From Melanocharis versteri (Eukaryota > Chordata > Aves > Passeriformes > Melanocharitidae), in NCBI GenBank assembly GCA_013397845.1, contig VZTG01008547.1:176008-240007 (forward strand): 64,000 nucleotides of DNA. Direction: 5' to 3'. How positions within the stretch are numbered: the first letter of the stretch is position 1; every line of letters starts with the position of its first letter. This document shows, piece after piece, positions 38,501 to 64,000 of this stretch. Both the position numbers and the translations under genes were made by a program. The notes beneath the pieces were generated by a model, which saw nothing but the letters and a program-made list of their open reading frames with translations, had not been told where the DNA came from and searched no databases.

Positions 38501-41500
38501 GGATGCAAGAATTGCTTTTTAGTGATTATTTTGCACATGCCCAAACCCAAAATTTTAGTGTAGGGCTGAGAGCTGTTGTGTTGAAACTGTGTGGGAAAAC
38601 CTGCTGTCTTAACCTGAGAATTTCTTATGTTTGTTCTTGAGGTTGTATTTGTTCAAGAGAATATGTAGGGGAGAGGAATGAATGGCCAAAAGACAGCATA
38701 AATAAAAAAATATTATTTACACACTTAAAGTGGGTTGTTTAAGAGAAAGTTTGTGGAGTGCACAATGGTTCTGCTCATGTAAGTGGGATCAGCCTTTGGA
38801 AGGGAGTTTTACTCCTTACCTTTTTCTGTCCTTCCTAGGGGTCTTGCACCAAACGCCTGTGGTGTCCGTAGCTGCCCTGGATGTGAGTGGGTCAGATTAC
38901 TCCATGTAGCAGCAATTGGCTGCTCTTCATCTCTAGTAACTCTGATTTTATTAGCACTCATCTGACACCTTTGGCCTAGGAGAGACATGAAATCATAGGT
39001 TCCCATCCACTTCTGTGCCACTAGTGAGACACGCTGGGGTTAGAGTTGAGGTGAAATGGATATGATTGCTCGGGCACCTTGTTGGCACCACTGGTGCTAA
39101 AAAAATGTAGGGGGTGGCAGAAATGTCAGGCTGCGGCAGCACCTGAGATCTGTTGGGAACAGGCAAGGAGGCATCCGTGTGTAGTGGGAGCAGAGGAAGA
39201 AGTTAGTGGTTAGGAACTGTAGGGTAAGCTTGGCTGGAAAAAGGTAAGGCTTGTGCCAGTTTAGGAGGAAGGAAGGAGGGTGGTAACAGGCTGTGTAGGA
39301 GGTTGGGAATTGCAGCTGTGGGACCTCTGGACAATGTGGTGCTTGTAAGCAGGCAGAGCTTTTGGACAGCTTTTTTTGTTGCAGCTCAAAGTGCATTCTT
39401 TCTTCTCCGACTCATGGGAATCAGTCAGGAAGGCAGAAATGTGAAACTGCTCATGCACTGCAGGCTGTGACAGAAGTCATTTGCTGGCTTCTGTAGTTAG
39501 TACTAAAACAACTCCTTAAATTTCGAACTACACATGAAAACAAGTAATAGTAGATTTCTTTGCTCCTCTGAACAGCTGTCCATAAGGTCCTAGAAGAGCA
39601 TTTGCCAGCTTTTTTTTTGGTTCAAAGCACATATAGTGGGATGGATGTTAGAACAGCTGTACAGTGGAATTGAGAATTGTGGTGTGGTTGTGGGAAGACC
39701 ATGGTCAATGAAGTGCCCGTGCTCAGAGCAGTGACCCAGAAAGCAGGAATGGGAAACATGTGCCTTCTTGGCTCTGCTTTGGGACATGTCTGTAAGGGGC
39801 AGGTTGCTCCTATGAGATGGGATAGATCTTCTGTTGGACTGTGTGTGTTTGGATGTTGTAATAACAAAGCTTCTATGGTCAGACATAATGATCACAGAAA
39901 GCCAGAGTTGTCATCTTACTTCTATTTCTGTTTTTTGGGTCAGTGCATTTCTCTGTAAGTCACAAACCATTTTATCTATAAGGGCTGGTTGGTTTTCTGC
40001 CCAAGGCTACAGAACATGGGGCTTGCCTCAGCGAAAAATTATTTCGTTGAAAATTCAGTCAACTTGAAACCTTTTTCCCTTCTACATGTAGAAAGTTATG
40101 TTGTTAGTAACTAGAAAGGGCTTGGTGCAAGAAGATCTTTGGGAAGAGAGAAGTACTGGAATGTTTTCAGTTGTCTCAAGGAGAACTCTTCTGATACAGG
40201 TTTTATTTCATTCACCTTGCTTGAATTTCTTCTTGTTTTTTTCTCCCTAAGACTTTGTTTTGGCCCCTATCCTAATCAGAAGTTCCCAGAAATGGTTTTT
40301 AGGATGAAGGCCTCCACACATATCTATTACTTTCTACAAACGAGCAAAGGCCTGAGGCTGGGATGTTGAAATGTTCCTAGTAAGAAAACAGACTTAGCTA
40401 CCCTCCTTGTAGCTATTGTGGGATCTCTGAACCCAAAACGGTCCCAAGAAGGATGTATTTCCTGCCCCTTCCCCCTTCCTCTTCTCCTTAAGTCAAGTCT
40501 TCAAAATTAAATGACAGTGTCAGCAAAGAGATTGTTGCTGCCTAATGAGTTTCAATTGGGTTACAGATTGAAGCCTGACTCCTTGCAATGACAGATTAAT
40601 AACTCTTTCTGCTGAAGCTTTAGGAGGGGGGATAATTATTTTCTGGGCTTTTTTTTTTTTTTTAACTGGAAAGCTCATTTCTTGCTAGTGCCTGAGCCAG
40701 GTGCTATTACTATAAGTCTTTTTATAACAAAAGACTTGACATTATTATTTTTCAGACTCTGAGGAACTTGTGGCCTCCTGTTTGAGATATGCTGAGTGTT
40801 CTAACATGCAAATGGGAGAAAAAGCAGTAACAGAACACAAGGATTAAATAGAAAGCTTTCTGTTATACATCATAAAAGTGCTGCTGGTCCTGCTGTTAGT
40901 TCTTGGTGCCTGCCAGCATGGTCACTGATGTGCCTGGGGGAAAGAACCTTGGTGTTTGGGGGTTTACTTATCTGGCTTAGAAGTCTGTGTTGAAAGAAAT
41001 GCTTCAGCTGTGCTGCTGCTGCAGGGGACTGGGACCAGTTGCAGTTGGCACTCTGTTAGGGAGTCACTCCTGTGTGAGGGAAGGAAAGGGAGCCACGGTG
41101 GGGCAGAGGTTGGTGTCTTTGTGATGGCCCATCGCTGCTCACGCCTCTAGGAACATATGTGGTATTAGTACATGTGTGGCTTTCACTGCTTGGGTTTTAT
41201 AAATAAGGAGGGAAACTTGTATTTTTAAAAGTATAAAGGGTCTTTAAAAATGTTAAAGTATTTAACAGCAAATGCTTTGGTAAATCTGTGTTGCATGAAA
41301 CAAGGATTATGTGGTAACTAAATTTGAAAACACCTGAGTTGAGATGATTTACAGACTCTGTAATCCCTAACAAATACCTGTGCCCTTTATAACTGTGGTA
41401 TTTTATTTCTAAGTTGAGAGTGTCTCTTTAAATTGTCTCCTGTGGCTTGTCCAAGGTCTTTCACTGAGTCATTACTAAGGCTGGGGTTTGGCTCAGGAGC

Positions 41501-42740
41501 CTTGACTCATGGTCCCGTGCTTGGACCGGAGGCCACATGTGATTATTACAGGACAGCAGCTTCTTCCAGGGCTGCCTGTCAGTTCAAGCTGTTCGACAGA
41601 TGCTGTCGGGTTGGGGCGTGTGTGTTTTGTGAGTTTAGGGGTTTTTTTAACACTTCTAAACTTTTTTTTTCTCTTTTCTGGATTTTAGATTCTAGGGGAG
41701 AATACAAGGAGCAATTTTTTTTTACTGGCTATCATTCTGCCACATATTTATGGTCATCTTTCTGTGGTTGCCCCCTTGCTAATAGGGTCTACTCATCCCT
41801 CCAAATTATTTGGAAAAAACTATTTTTTCTGGGGTTATAGCTCTCCTGAGCAAGTGTGTATGTGAAACTTAATAGTACTTCAGAAACTAATTTTTGAAAT
41901 TCCAAAGCAATCTTCTGTTTAAATCTCTTGGTAGTTGTATCTTTAAATCATTCTTTTTCTACCTTGAACCTGTTCTTTAATCATTAAGAATGTGCATTGC
42001 AGAACAAAGCATACCTGCCTGCCCCTCTAGTTCATAGGTTTTTTTACCATTTTGCTATACGTGTAAGTACGTAAATCACACTAACATGACACAACATGAA
42101 AAAGAGCTAGATCCCTACACTCCTGTGAGTTTTTTGGAACCAAAGGCTTGCGAGAAGGCACGGGTGCCCAGTGCACGCATCTGGCAGCACAGAGCCAGCA
42201 AGTTAATTTGACATTTGGTTCTGCACAGTGTGCCAATAACTTTTTTGTGTAACCTGTTTATTTAAATTCAAAACTATGTTTAGTTTGGCTTATTTTAAAA
42301 GTGAATAATGTGCTTATTACAAAGATGCCCTTGATAGCATACTGCTATGTCTGCCTGCAGTGAGGAAGAACTACCCGCTTGTTTACCGTCTTTTAACTTC
42401 CTTGTCTAAGATAGCCCTAAAGCAATGACAAAGCATGACCTTGAATCTGTTATTTAGAATTTTAGAGTTTGGATATCCCCAAAACTTCTTCCAGACTTCA
42501 AGAATTGGTATCCTCTGCCTCCCTTCCCTGTTGAAAAATGCTGTTTTTAATTTTTTTTTTTTTTTTACTGAAATGTGGGGAGGATTTATCATGTGCTTAA
42601 ACTGCTGAACATAACCTGCTTCCCATTTTTCAAAGTTTGCATCTTCTGCAGCAATGTGACAAGCTGGTAAATGCCACACAGGCAACATTGCACCATTGAG
42701 AAAGTAGCTAATAGATTAGCCATGCTGAGTGCAAGACAGG
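17597..42740. other. Long non-coding stretch, probable SLC9A7 intron 1
   Basis: About 25 kb of AT-leaning DNA with few CpG and no recognisable protein domain. If transcription starts at the 16.4-17.4 kb island or upstream of the window, this is intron 1 of SLC9A7. Visible small features are a (TTTG)n run at about 35082-35104, a poly-T run at about 40650-40664, a 15-base direct repeat at 25624-25660, a ten-base perfect tandem at 22589-22608, two AP-1-like sites at 41465-41509, and an isolated exon-like frame at 31653-31793. Other open frames look like chance. Confidence 0.55.
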
Positions 42741-43270
42741 ATCACAGAATCACAATTAGGTTGGGAAAGACCTCTGAGATCAAATCTGATTTGGGACCGA
42801 ATACCACCATGTCAATGGACCATGGCACTGAGTGGCACATGCAGTTGTTTCTCAAACACCTCCAGGGATGGTGACTCCACCACCTCCCTGGGCAGTCTGT
42901 TCCAATATCTGGTCAACCTTTCTGTGAAAAAATTCCTCCTAATGTCCAGCTTGAACTGTCCCTGACCTGAAGCCATATCCTCTTGTCCTGTCACTGGTTG
43001 CCTGGAAGAAGAGGCCAACCCCCACCTGGCTACAGCCTTCTTTCAGGTTGTAGAGAGTGATAAGGTCACCCCTGAGCCTCCTCTTCTTCTGGCTGAACAA
43101 CCCCAGCTCTCTCAGCTGCTCCTCTTAGGATTTGTGCTCCAGACCCTTTACCTGCTCCATTGCCCTTCTCTGGACTTGCCCCAGCACCTCAGTGCTCTTC
43201 TTGAAGTGGAGTACCCAGAACTGGACACAGGACTCGAGGTGTGGCCCCACCAGTGCTGAGTACAGGGAAA
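42741..43270 (-). mobile_element. CR1 LINE fragment, antisense
   Basis: About 530 bp of CR1 in reverse orientation. The left edge, atcacagaatcacaattagg, is the reverse complement of the CR1 3' terminus. The rest runs into the CR1 reverse-transcriptase gene's 3' part. The minus-strand frame at 42812-43018 reads LDIRRNFFTERLTRYWNRLP, a typical C-terminal CR1 ORF2 segment. The copy is 5'-truncated near 43270 and its open frames are broken, so it is inactive. It is the longest CR1 copy in the window. Confidence 0.92.
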
Positions 43271-45060
43271 GTGCAGGTGCTATCAGAGGCCTGGGGTTCT
43301 GCAGACACTGGCTTAACCCTTCTTCAAGGGATTGTATGGTGGTGTTCCTCTGCCCTCCTGCACAGGGTTGTACAGTGAATGGCAAGAAAATGGTGTAGAG
43401 AGGGAGTTGCTAGTGCTTCTGGAGATGGTATGTAACATGTGATCTGATTTTTTTTTTTATATGAGACATTATTGGCTCAGTTCTGGATCAGAAAAAAATG
43501 CTTGAATTATTTTGTACAAGTGTTGAAACTTCCTCATAAATCACTGTGAAATTTGAAGGTGTGGACTGCGAGGTTCGAAGGCTGACCCTGTAATAGGAGA
43601 AATACTTTATCTGTTGGTGTTTAGGCCATTTAAAGTAAAGCTTCCCAGGTGTGGTATCTTGATGCATGCAAACATCCGGAAGAAAAATGATCCATGTGAT
43701 AAACACTGTGTATTATTATTAGTCTTTCACTTTGAAAATACATACAGGGCTTTCTTTCATCCTTCTTGCCAAGTTTTTTTCAGCTTTGTTTCTTTGTCCT
43801 CAAGCTGGTAAAAAGTTCAGTTTGGAAGAAAGAAAGCTTCACAAACCTGTCAGTGGTTTGCTGTAGTGTCACTTCCAGAATATACTACTGTTGCATAAAA
43901 AAAAATAAAGATAAGTACTAGTAACAAGTGCTTTTTGTGATGTATCACAGTATCTGCTTTCCTGTACTTACGTGGAATTAGCTGAATATCTCCTGGTCAC
44001 CCCTTTTGCCTGCTTTTGATAGGGTCAGTTGAGGCCCAAGGCAGGTGGCAAGTCAGGGTGAACTGAGGAAGTAAAAGCAGACCCTTCCTAGTCCGCTGGA
44101 TCTTTTTGGCTTTTATAATGAGACTCATTGCTGTTTCTTCTGCTCTGACTTACTGAGTTAAGAGTGCAGTCTGTCATTTAAATGAAATAAAAAGCCAGCA
44201 ACAAAGCAACAGAAAGCCCCAAGACTTGATCCAGAAAGCAATTAAGGTGATTTTAAAGAATTTTTTTCAGTATGAAGTATCTGTCTGAGGGGTCCACATG
44301 TTCATGGGAAAGACCTTGGTAGGTAGTCTTGTCCAGCCCTTTGGTCACAGCAGGCCCTCACAACTTGGGTCGCTCACGGCCATACTCAAGTGAGTTTTGG
44401 CTACGCGCAAGAAAGGAGATTATGCAGCCTTTGTGACAGCCTGTTCTGGGGCTCAGCCACTTCATTGTTTTAAAAAACAAACCTTGCCTAACTTTTTTCA
44501 CCTGCATTGCTACAAGTTTGTTACCTTTAGTTTTAATCACTGAGTGCTTTCCAGAAGATTCTGTCCCTCTCTTCTGTGCCTCCCCAGAGAGTAGCTGCAA
44601 ACAGCACTAAAATGTCTACCGAGTCTCCCTCAGTTTGAAGGCTGGAAGGGAAGGACCCTCGGTATTCAGCACCAAGGCTCTTTACCAGAGGTGTATGGAA
44701 GAAACTGTATCCAAACGGGTTTGGGCTCACCGATTGATCCAGTCCACTGATTCACAGATCAAGCTGAATTCACTGATCAAACTGTGTGATGTGAAGTGTG
44801 AATGCCTCTGGTTCCTGCAGTCGGCTGCCAGCTGGCGCTCCCTGAGACCCCAGGGCTGCTTCAGCAGAGAACTGGGCTGGAAATCACACAGACCACAGCT
44901 CTTACCAGATAAAGGTACTCGTGGTTATGTGTGTCTTTTTGAATTTGCGTTCTCGCTTCAGTGACTTCTGTACTCAAACAAAACCAAAAGTAGAGATGAC
45001 ATTTTATATGGTGTATTGTTAGATTGGTGTTGACCAATCCAGTTGCATCAAAGGGGGTTT
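43271..45060. other. Non-coding stretch between CR1 copies
   Basis: No gene or named repeat recognised. Short frames, including one at 44635-44964, lack domains and paired splice sites and are taken as chance. Confidence 0.5.
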
Positions 45061-45270
45061 AGTTTGGATATTAGGATTATTTTTGTCACTGAAAGGGTGG
45101 TCAAGGATTGGAATTGGAAGGTGGATGAGTAACCATCCCTGGAGGTGTTTAAAAGATGTGTAGATGTGACACTCAGGAACATGGTTTAGTGGTGGACTTG
45201 GCAGTGCCAGGTTAACAGTTGGACTCAGTGATCTTAGGTATTTTCCAACCTAAATGATTCTATGACTATG
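45061..45270 (+). mobile_element. CR1 LINE 3' fragment
   Basis: About 210 bp of CR1 3' end in the sense direction. It carries the diagnostic blocks ttggatattagg, catccctggaggtgttt, gacatggtttag-like and ttttccaacctaaatgattc, and ends in an attctatgactatg tail that degrades the usual terminal repeat. It is strongly 5'-truncated and probably sits in SLC9A7 intron 1, in the same orientation as the gene. Confidence 0.92.
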
Positions 45271-48200
45271 TCTGAAATCTAATATTTTTCATTATCAATA
45301 GTGATTTGTTTCAGAAGGGACAAAATATTCCCAGGTTTTAGTGCTTCATTTCTAGTAAGATATTCTTTGTGTGCAACCTGCATGATCAGCATTGTACAGC
45401 CAAGCTGCTGGCATAAATGCTCTCTCTGTTAAAAGTGAGAATGCAAGTGATGCATACAGGTTATTCAGTATTAGTTTTTGAGACAATCCTTCCTAAGAGT
45501 CTTTGAGCAATGATGTAAACTTGCCCTTGCAATAGCTACCACAATCCAAAACTTTGAAAGTAAGGCCCTTCTCAAATTTTGATATATTTGTACCCATTTT
45601 TAGCTTTTTCTCTCTTGTGACAGTCTTGCAATAAAAGGCAGTGCTGGACTTATTTGGCCTAGAGGTTCTCTTTTTGAAGAGGTAGAATGTTCTCAAGCAG
45701 TCAGAAAAATATTTGCTTTCATGATCCAAGTTCTCCATAAACTCTTCAACAGTGGCACCTTGGGTAGGAGTAACAGAGAGTTTATGTACTGATTCTTCTG
45801 CGTCTGTTCCCTAGACTCCAGCAACCATTCCTTGCTTCCAAATAAACAACAGAGCTGTACTGAATTTATGCTTATGTTTTCAGCCTAGAAGTAAGTCTTA
45901 GTCTAGGCTTGTCCACTGAAAAATTCCAGGTATCTCTCTCTCTCTCTATTCTATTTTTGTTCTCCAGCTGCAACTCTGATGTTTCAGAAATGGTTGAAAT
46001 CAAGTAGCCAGAGAGAATTACAGAGGATGCCCTGGTCTTCTGTATAACACCTAATGGCAGACAGCTTAGAAGGGCATCCTTTCTGAGGCTATAAATCAGG
46101 CAGTTTGTTCTGCCTGAAAAGCATTTGGGGTTTTAGTTTTTTGTGATCTTGAGGGGCTGACTGAGCTGTCTGAGCTTTGTTAGTGTTTTTTTTTTATCAA
46201 GTGAGATGGGATGTAGAAATCACATAACAAGTCCAATAACTTTTTAGCATGTAAAAGATGTGATGTTCATTAGAAAACTGAAAATTCTTCCATATTTTCC
46301 ACGAAGACTTCACTTTTTTTTTGGAAAAGCAGTAATGACTTCTGTCAAATGTGTGCTTTAATATTTCACTTTAATGTTCAAAACCTGTTTGTTTGGGACT
46401 GTATGATATATATATAGCAGTATGCCTGTACCTTTGTAAAGTCAGGGAGCTTTCCATTCTTCTGATTCATCTTTTGAACTAACAAATGTCTAGTATTTTG
46501 CTAATGAAGCTGGCCTTGGAATTTGTGTGTCTCCCTTGGGCCCCTTTTGTTTTCATACGTATTTCCTTTAATGACTGAGCTGTGGGTAGCTTTACCCACT
46601 TGACTGCTTCTGACAGCCTTTTGCCTCAACAAAGGCACCTGGTCCAGGTGCATCCTTCTGCAGGACAGCACCTTGACAGCAGGGACCACATGTTCCTAAA
46701 CTGCATGGTGCTCAGTGCAAAAAACTCATCCATTTTGGTGTTTCATCAGTAGGAAGTGCATAAAAATTCCCTGTAGCTGTGTTATTGGGCCATGGAATAG
46801 TGAGGATATGGGATAGAAAGTTTCACTTCAAATGCTAAGTACTAGTTATGAATATAATTTTCATATAACTCATATATTTTATTATGAAGGAAAATGTGCA
46901 AGTGGATTATATCCAGTTATATAGTGCAATCCTCTCCTGCTCTCAGGTTTCTCTTCCTCATGCAATAGTAATGGGGTTTCCCATCTGCTTTTGCAATGCA
47001 TTCACTAAGGACAGTCTCTGACCCTAAGAAGCTATTACATCTACCAGTGTCCCCCTCTCTGTTCTCAGCTGAGCAGCAGTACAGAATTGGCTTTATGCCA
47101 CAGCTATGTATAAGCTCATCTGTACAGTTTTCTTTCTGCATTCTGATTTACTACAGGATTTCTGGCTGATGCTGGTTAGATCAATTTTTACTGGAGTCAG
47201 TCTTCCTGATGTACTGTGTGAGTGTAGCTCTTCCTAGCTGTGATCAGGGTGAGAGCAGCAGAAAGCTTAGGTGCTTGCCTGGCTGGGTTGGCGAAGGTGT
47301 CTGTATTCGTAACTGGTAGTGCAAGGGGCTTGGAGGTGACTGGCTGTAACCTGTCCCTTTGTGCAGAGCTGTGCTCCTGCCTCATCCGTCATATGTAGCT
47401 GTAAAATGCTGCAGTGGTGTTAGGAGATGCTTCTATAGATCAGTGTATTTAAATTTTCAGCATCTGAAATTTCAGTAAGTAGATTTATCTTGCTTAGGGG
47501 ATTTCTTCCCCTATGTTCTCTCTGAGTATGTACTTCCCTTTTCTAAATAAAATGTACCTTGATATTCCAGTTACTTTGGAATGATCATGTTGCTGCTCTG
47601 TTCTTAGAGAAGGAAGGCTGGAGATGGGCCTCCCACTAGTGTCACAGCTGCTACCTGCTGTACCTTCTGGCATTACAAGTTTTGTCACTATGGGCTTGAA
47701 GAGAATGAGGTGTGTTCCTTTGGTTGGCTTTTTGGGGGCACAGTTTGGTTACTCTTTGCACTATGCCGTAACGATAAGTCTGTTTGGGTTTTTTGTTGTG
47801 TGTGGTAGATTTTTTTGTTGTTGTTCTACCTCATTTATTTTCTGGTTATTACCCCTCAGCTTCATTTACTGTCTGGGGAAACTATGGATGCAGAGGGAGG
47901 GTCATAGGGAGCAAGACCAACATTGACTACTGATTTGTCAACAAAAGCATCAAACATCCGTCTTCATCTTGCAGTTGTCTGGAAAAAGGATTAAATTGCA
48001 GATCATCCTAAGGCAACAGGGAAGCCTTTAGTAAGTGGGTATCAATTTGTTTACTTACCAGACCAAAACCACTTTGACTGTTCTTATATGTTCTCTCTGC
48101 AGAAGTTCTTTTCTTACTACATTGTAATAGGAATGGTGCTCAGTTAGAGCTTTGTGTTTCTCCAGCCCCCTGGCATTTTAAGTTACAAATTATTTTTGTT

Positions 48201-48921
48201 ACTGGGTCTGATGCATTTGTTATTGGTAGTGTTTTCTGGTTGGATTTTCTCTGCGGGCTGAGTAATTTTTCTTATGTTCCTGAATCCTGGATCTCTTATG
48301 ATTGCTTATTTTTACCTTATTTTATTTTTGTTTATGTGAAATGTGGAAAATGCTTGCAAATGACATGTAGTGGCTTCTTTGTTCAAGTCATCTGACTTTT
48401 AGTTTTAAAGTTTGCGGAGTACACAAAAGATTGTGCAACAGGTGTTGTTTACTTGCCTAGAATTGTAAGACTGAAAACTGCATCCTTGCTGCAGCCATAA
48501 AATATGGCAAACATTACCATTCCAGATTTGTTATGGCCATGTGTTTTCTGGCAATAGTGTGTTTGCTTGGTTCTGTCCTAAGGCAGGTGAAAGGTATTTG
48601 ATGTGTTCGAATGTTCAGCCTCTCATGTGACTGGGGGTTTACACTTTTGAGGTGTGGATGAGGGTGAGGAAGACAAAAACTGAAATGCAACCTTTTGTTT
48701 GTCACGTCAGTCAGGTACCAGACCCTTCAAATTCATGGGTAGTTTTGATGTGCTCAGGGCCTCTCTTCCTCTGCAGAAAACTGATAGTAACAATTCACTT
48801 CAACGTGTTTATGATGCACATATGCTTGTGAAGCTCATTCATGATCCCTTGGATGTCGTTTGAAACTCGTAAAGGTGCAGGAGTAGCAAATCAGCCTCAT
48901 GGGTTTTTGCCTCTCTTCCAG
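45271..48921. other. Non-coding stretch before exon 2
   Basis: About 3.6 kb of probable intron. A (CT)n microsatellite lies at 45932-45948 and a short (AT)n run at about 46407-46416. It ends in a polypyrimidine-rich acceptor (gcctctcttccag) at exon 2. No exon matching the NHE7 N-terminus was seen. Confidence 0.6.
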
Positions 48922-61918
<12,997 letters not shown>

Positions 61919-64000
61919 GTCGGTATGCAGCTGTGCGCTGGGGAAACTTCACTTTTCAACAGGCAGCTGTGCTAATCTGGCATAGTTCTACAGAACTTGT
62001 TTCATGCTTGCTAGAAGCATTTAGAACATGGTATTTTTATATATATATGTAGGTATTTAGAACATGATATTTTATAGAGGAAGGTGCTAATGCAGTCTGA
62101 TGAAGAAAATGTATTGATGCTGCTGGGATTCAGCCTAAAGGTGCTCTGGTGCTCTGCAAATAGGTATCTAGGTCCTTGTCAGTCCAGTAGGATATGGGAT
62201 AGTGTTGTCTGATAAAGCAGCTCTATATTGAAAAGAAAGAATTCACCTAGTCCCATATAAACTTCGTATTATGTTAAGACCGTTCCCTGTCTTTCGGCTC
62301 TTCATAATGGGCCTGTTAAGGTTTTTAAGTTCAGTGGATTCTTTAATGGACGGTGCTAAGCTGAATACTTTAAACAAAACCTGATGCTATCTGAGCAACT
62401 GGGATAAATGGGATCCTGCTGGTCTTCTGGGTGTGTTTCCTCCTGTTTTGAGGAGATCTGTGAAAATTGTTAAGTTGCATGATTGTAGATGTTTGACTAT
62501 AAATCCTGGCTAACACTTAGTACTTTTGTCTGCATGTACTTTCATATTTGAGAATACTTACCGAGAGATGTGCATCTTCTGAGTGCAATCAACCATTACC
62601 TCTGCCACAGGGCTCCTTCAGTCATCAGCAGTAGGACAGGACTGAATTCTTGCATGTGGCCCAGCCCTTGGCCAGCAGGAAAATTGTTCTGAGGTAGCAG
62701 CTTTTTTCTCTCCCATCCTCCTCCACCGAAACCAGGAAGCATCCAAGATTATGCACTTCCTCCTTTAGCTAATCTAGCTCAGTAGTGAGACTCCATAAGC
62801 CTGGCTGATGAGCTGGTCCTGCAGGAGGAGAGGGCTAACACCATATCCATTCCAGGCTTATCCCTCAAAGTGGCTAGGCTTGCAAAAGTCATTAGTGTGA
62901 CCAAAAAGGCAGAAGAGCTCTAAAGGCTGTGGTACCATTCCTAGAGGAGCAACTGCCAAAAGGCAGCTACTGAGGCAGTTTTGAGCGTTTAGCTGTAGTT
63001 TTGGGGGGAGATTTACCCATCCTTGCAAGTAAGCAGTAATTTTAACTGTCACTTGTTCGCCATGGTTGACAGAAAATAAAGGGTTAAGTTTCCCGTTAAA
63101 AGAAGGATAACATCTATAACAAGGGAGCTCTACATAGGAAGCATTTTAGAGAACTGTATGGGTCTGCCTACGGCTGGCTCGGTCGGCGCTGACTTGCCGG
63201 AGATGGAGTCTGCACCTCCTGGAACCACATGAAATCAGATTTGTGCCAGGAGGTGGCAGCCGCGTGCAGCTGGTCGAGAATTAAAAACTGTGCCGGTGAG
63301 GTATCCTCGGTGGTTAGAACGCTTTCTGCTGGGGGGGGGAAAAAAAAAAAAGAAGTCCTGATTTTACAGTTGGTTTTTTTTTAAAAAGGGACAAATTATT
63401 TTCCAGCTAAATTTTAAAATTATGCCAGTTATCTCTTTTCCATCCTCTTCTACGCAGTGGAAGAGGTAAACAGGAGGAGATGAAGCTGAGATGCCAGTCC
63501 CAGTGCCTCGCTCAGCAGCAGAGTGTGTAGTGCTGATGCAGTCCTGAGGCTGTGCAGTTGGTAACTTGTCCCTGGGATGCCTCCTGAGCCTTGGCACTTG
63601 CCCATTAAGTTTGATTGCCAGAGGCTGGAAATAAGTAGTGGTTGCATACAGGATTATTTAGCAGAAAAGAGGTTATGAGATAAAAGGTGGTTTGCTTCCT
63701 AGATAAAGTGAAGGGATGTGGAAAATTAATGCTATGTGTATGTTGGACTTAAATGTCAGGATTTGTGAGGACTCCGAAGAGTCCAGTTCTGATGGGAAGG
63801 TCATACCATTTGTATCCTGGAGGACGGACAGAAGGAAAGAAGGAAAAGAAGTCTAATCAGCCATTACCAAGTCCTCATGAAGTGGTTGGCCTTTCTTCAG
63901 TGCGGATGTAAACAGAAGGCCCATGTCTGGGAAAGTCAGAGGAGCCAAGACACATCAAAACTAAAAGGGCCTGTTTAAGGTGGTGCCTGCACGATTTAAG
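61919..64000 (+). other. SLC9A7: SLC9A7 intron 12, 5' part
   Basis: About 2.1 kb with no exon matching the NHE7 cytoplasmic tail, so the next exon lies beyond the window. It holds an imperfect tandem duplication at 62019-62074 and a G8A12 run at about 63333-63351. Nothing else is recognised. Confidence 0.7.
62019..62074. repeat. Imperfect tandem duplication, period 36
   Basis: Two copies of about 20 bases, atttagaacatggtatttt at 62019 and atttagaacatgatatttta at 62055, are separated by a (TA)n spacer at about 62038-62048. Confidence 0.7.

Noticed and set aside
42812..43385. Minus-strand frames as independent genes
   Set aside because: The 42812-43018 frame is the C-terminal part of CR1 ORF2, and the neighbouring frame covers further truncated CR1 sequence.
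61919..61985. Exon 12 continuing to the stop at 61983
   Set aside because: The family junction NIR-VGV lies at 61918 and a GT follows immediately. The extension has no resemblance to NHE7.

Overview
This is a stretch of vertebrate nuclear DNA, almost certainly from a bird. It is AT-leaning, exons are short and widely spaced, and four fragments carry the 3' end of CR1, the dominant avian LINE. A solo LTR at 8630-9203 resembles an LTR family I recall as common in songbirds, so a passerine is my best guess. There are no bacterial-style operons, rRNA or tRNA genes, or CRISPR arrays.

The one recognisable protein-coding gene is SLC9A7 (NHE7, the organellar Na+(K+)/H+ exchanger) on the + strand. 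Eleven consecutive coding exons lie at 48922-61918 and join without a frameshift or stop into 429 whole codons. They cover the membrane domain from the end of the first transmembrane segment to the arginine-bearing GLRGA segment and the start of the cytoplasmic tail. I number them 2-12 on the assumption that one upstream exon holds the N-terminus. That exon was not found in the window. The regulatory tail exons lie beyond base 64000.

The most notable structure is in the introns. Intron 7 has the hallmarks of a minor-spliceosome (U12-type) AT-AC intron. Intron 10 has the hallmarks of a U12-type GT-AG intron. Intron 9 is only 112 bp and uses a GC-AG splice pair. Three non-canonical introns therefore fall among four consecutive introns.

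Layout: 1-300 is a CpG-rich edge. 301-16000 is gene-poor DNA with the solo LTR, one CR1 and a 100-bp pure purine tract. 16070-16378 holds A/C low-complexity tracts. 16380-17420 is a CpG island interrupted by a 58-base assembly gap and is a probable promoter. 17420-48921 is a long non-coding stretch, probably SLC9A7 intron 1, with two CR1 copies. 48922-61918 holds the exons. 61919-64000 is intron. At the island's 3' flank, an ATG at 17536 leads to a strong splice donor at 17596/17597 in the right phase to join exon 2, so it could be an alternative first exon.
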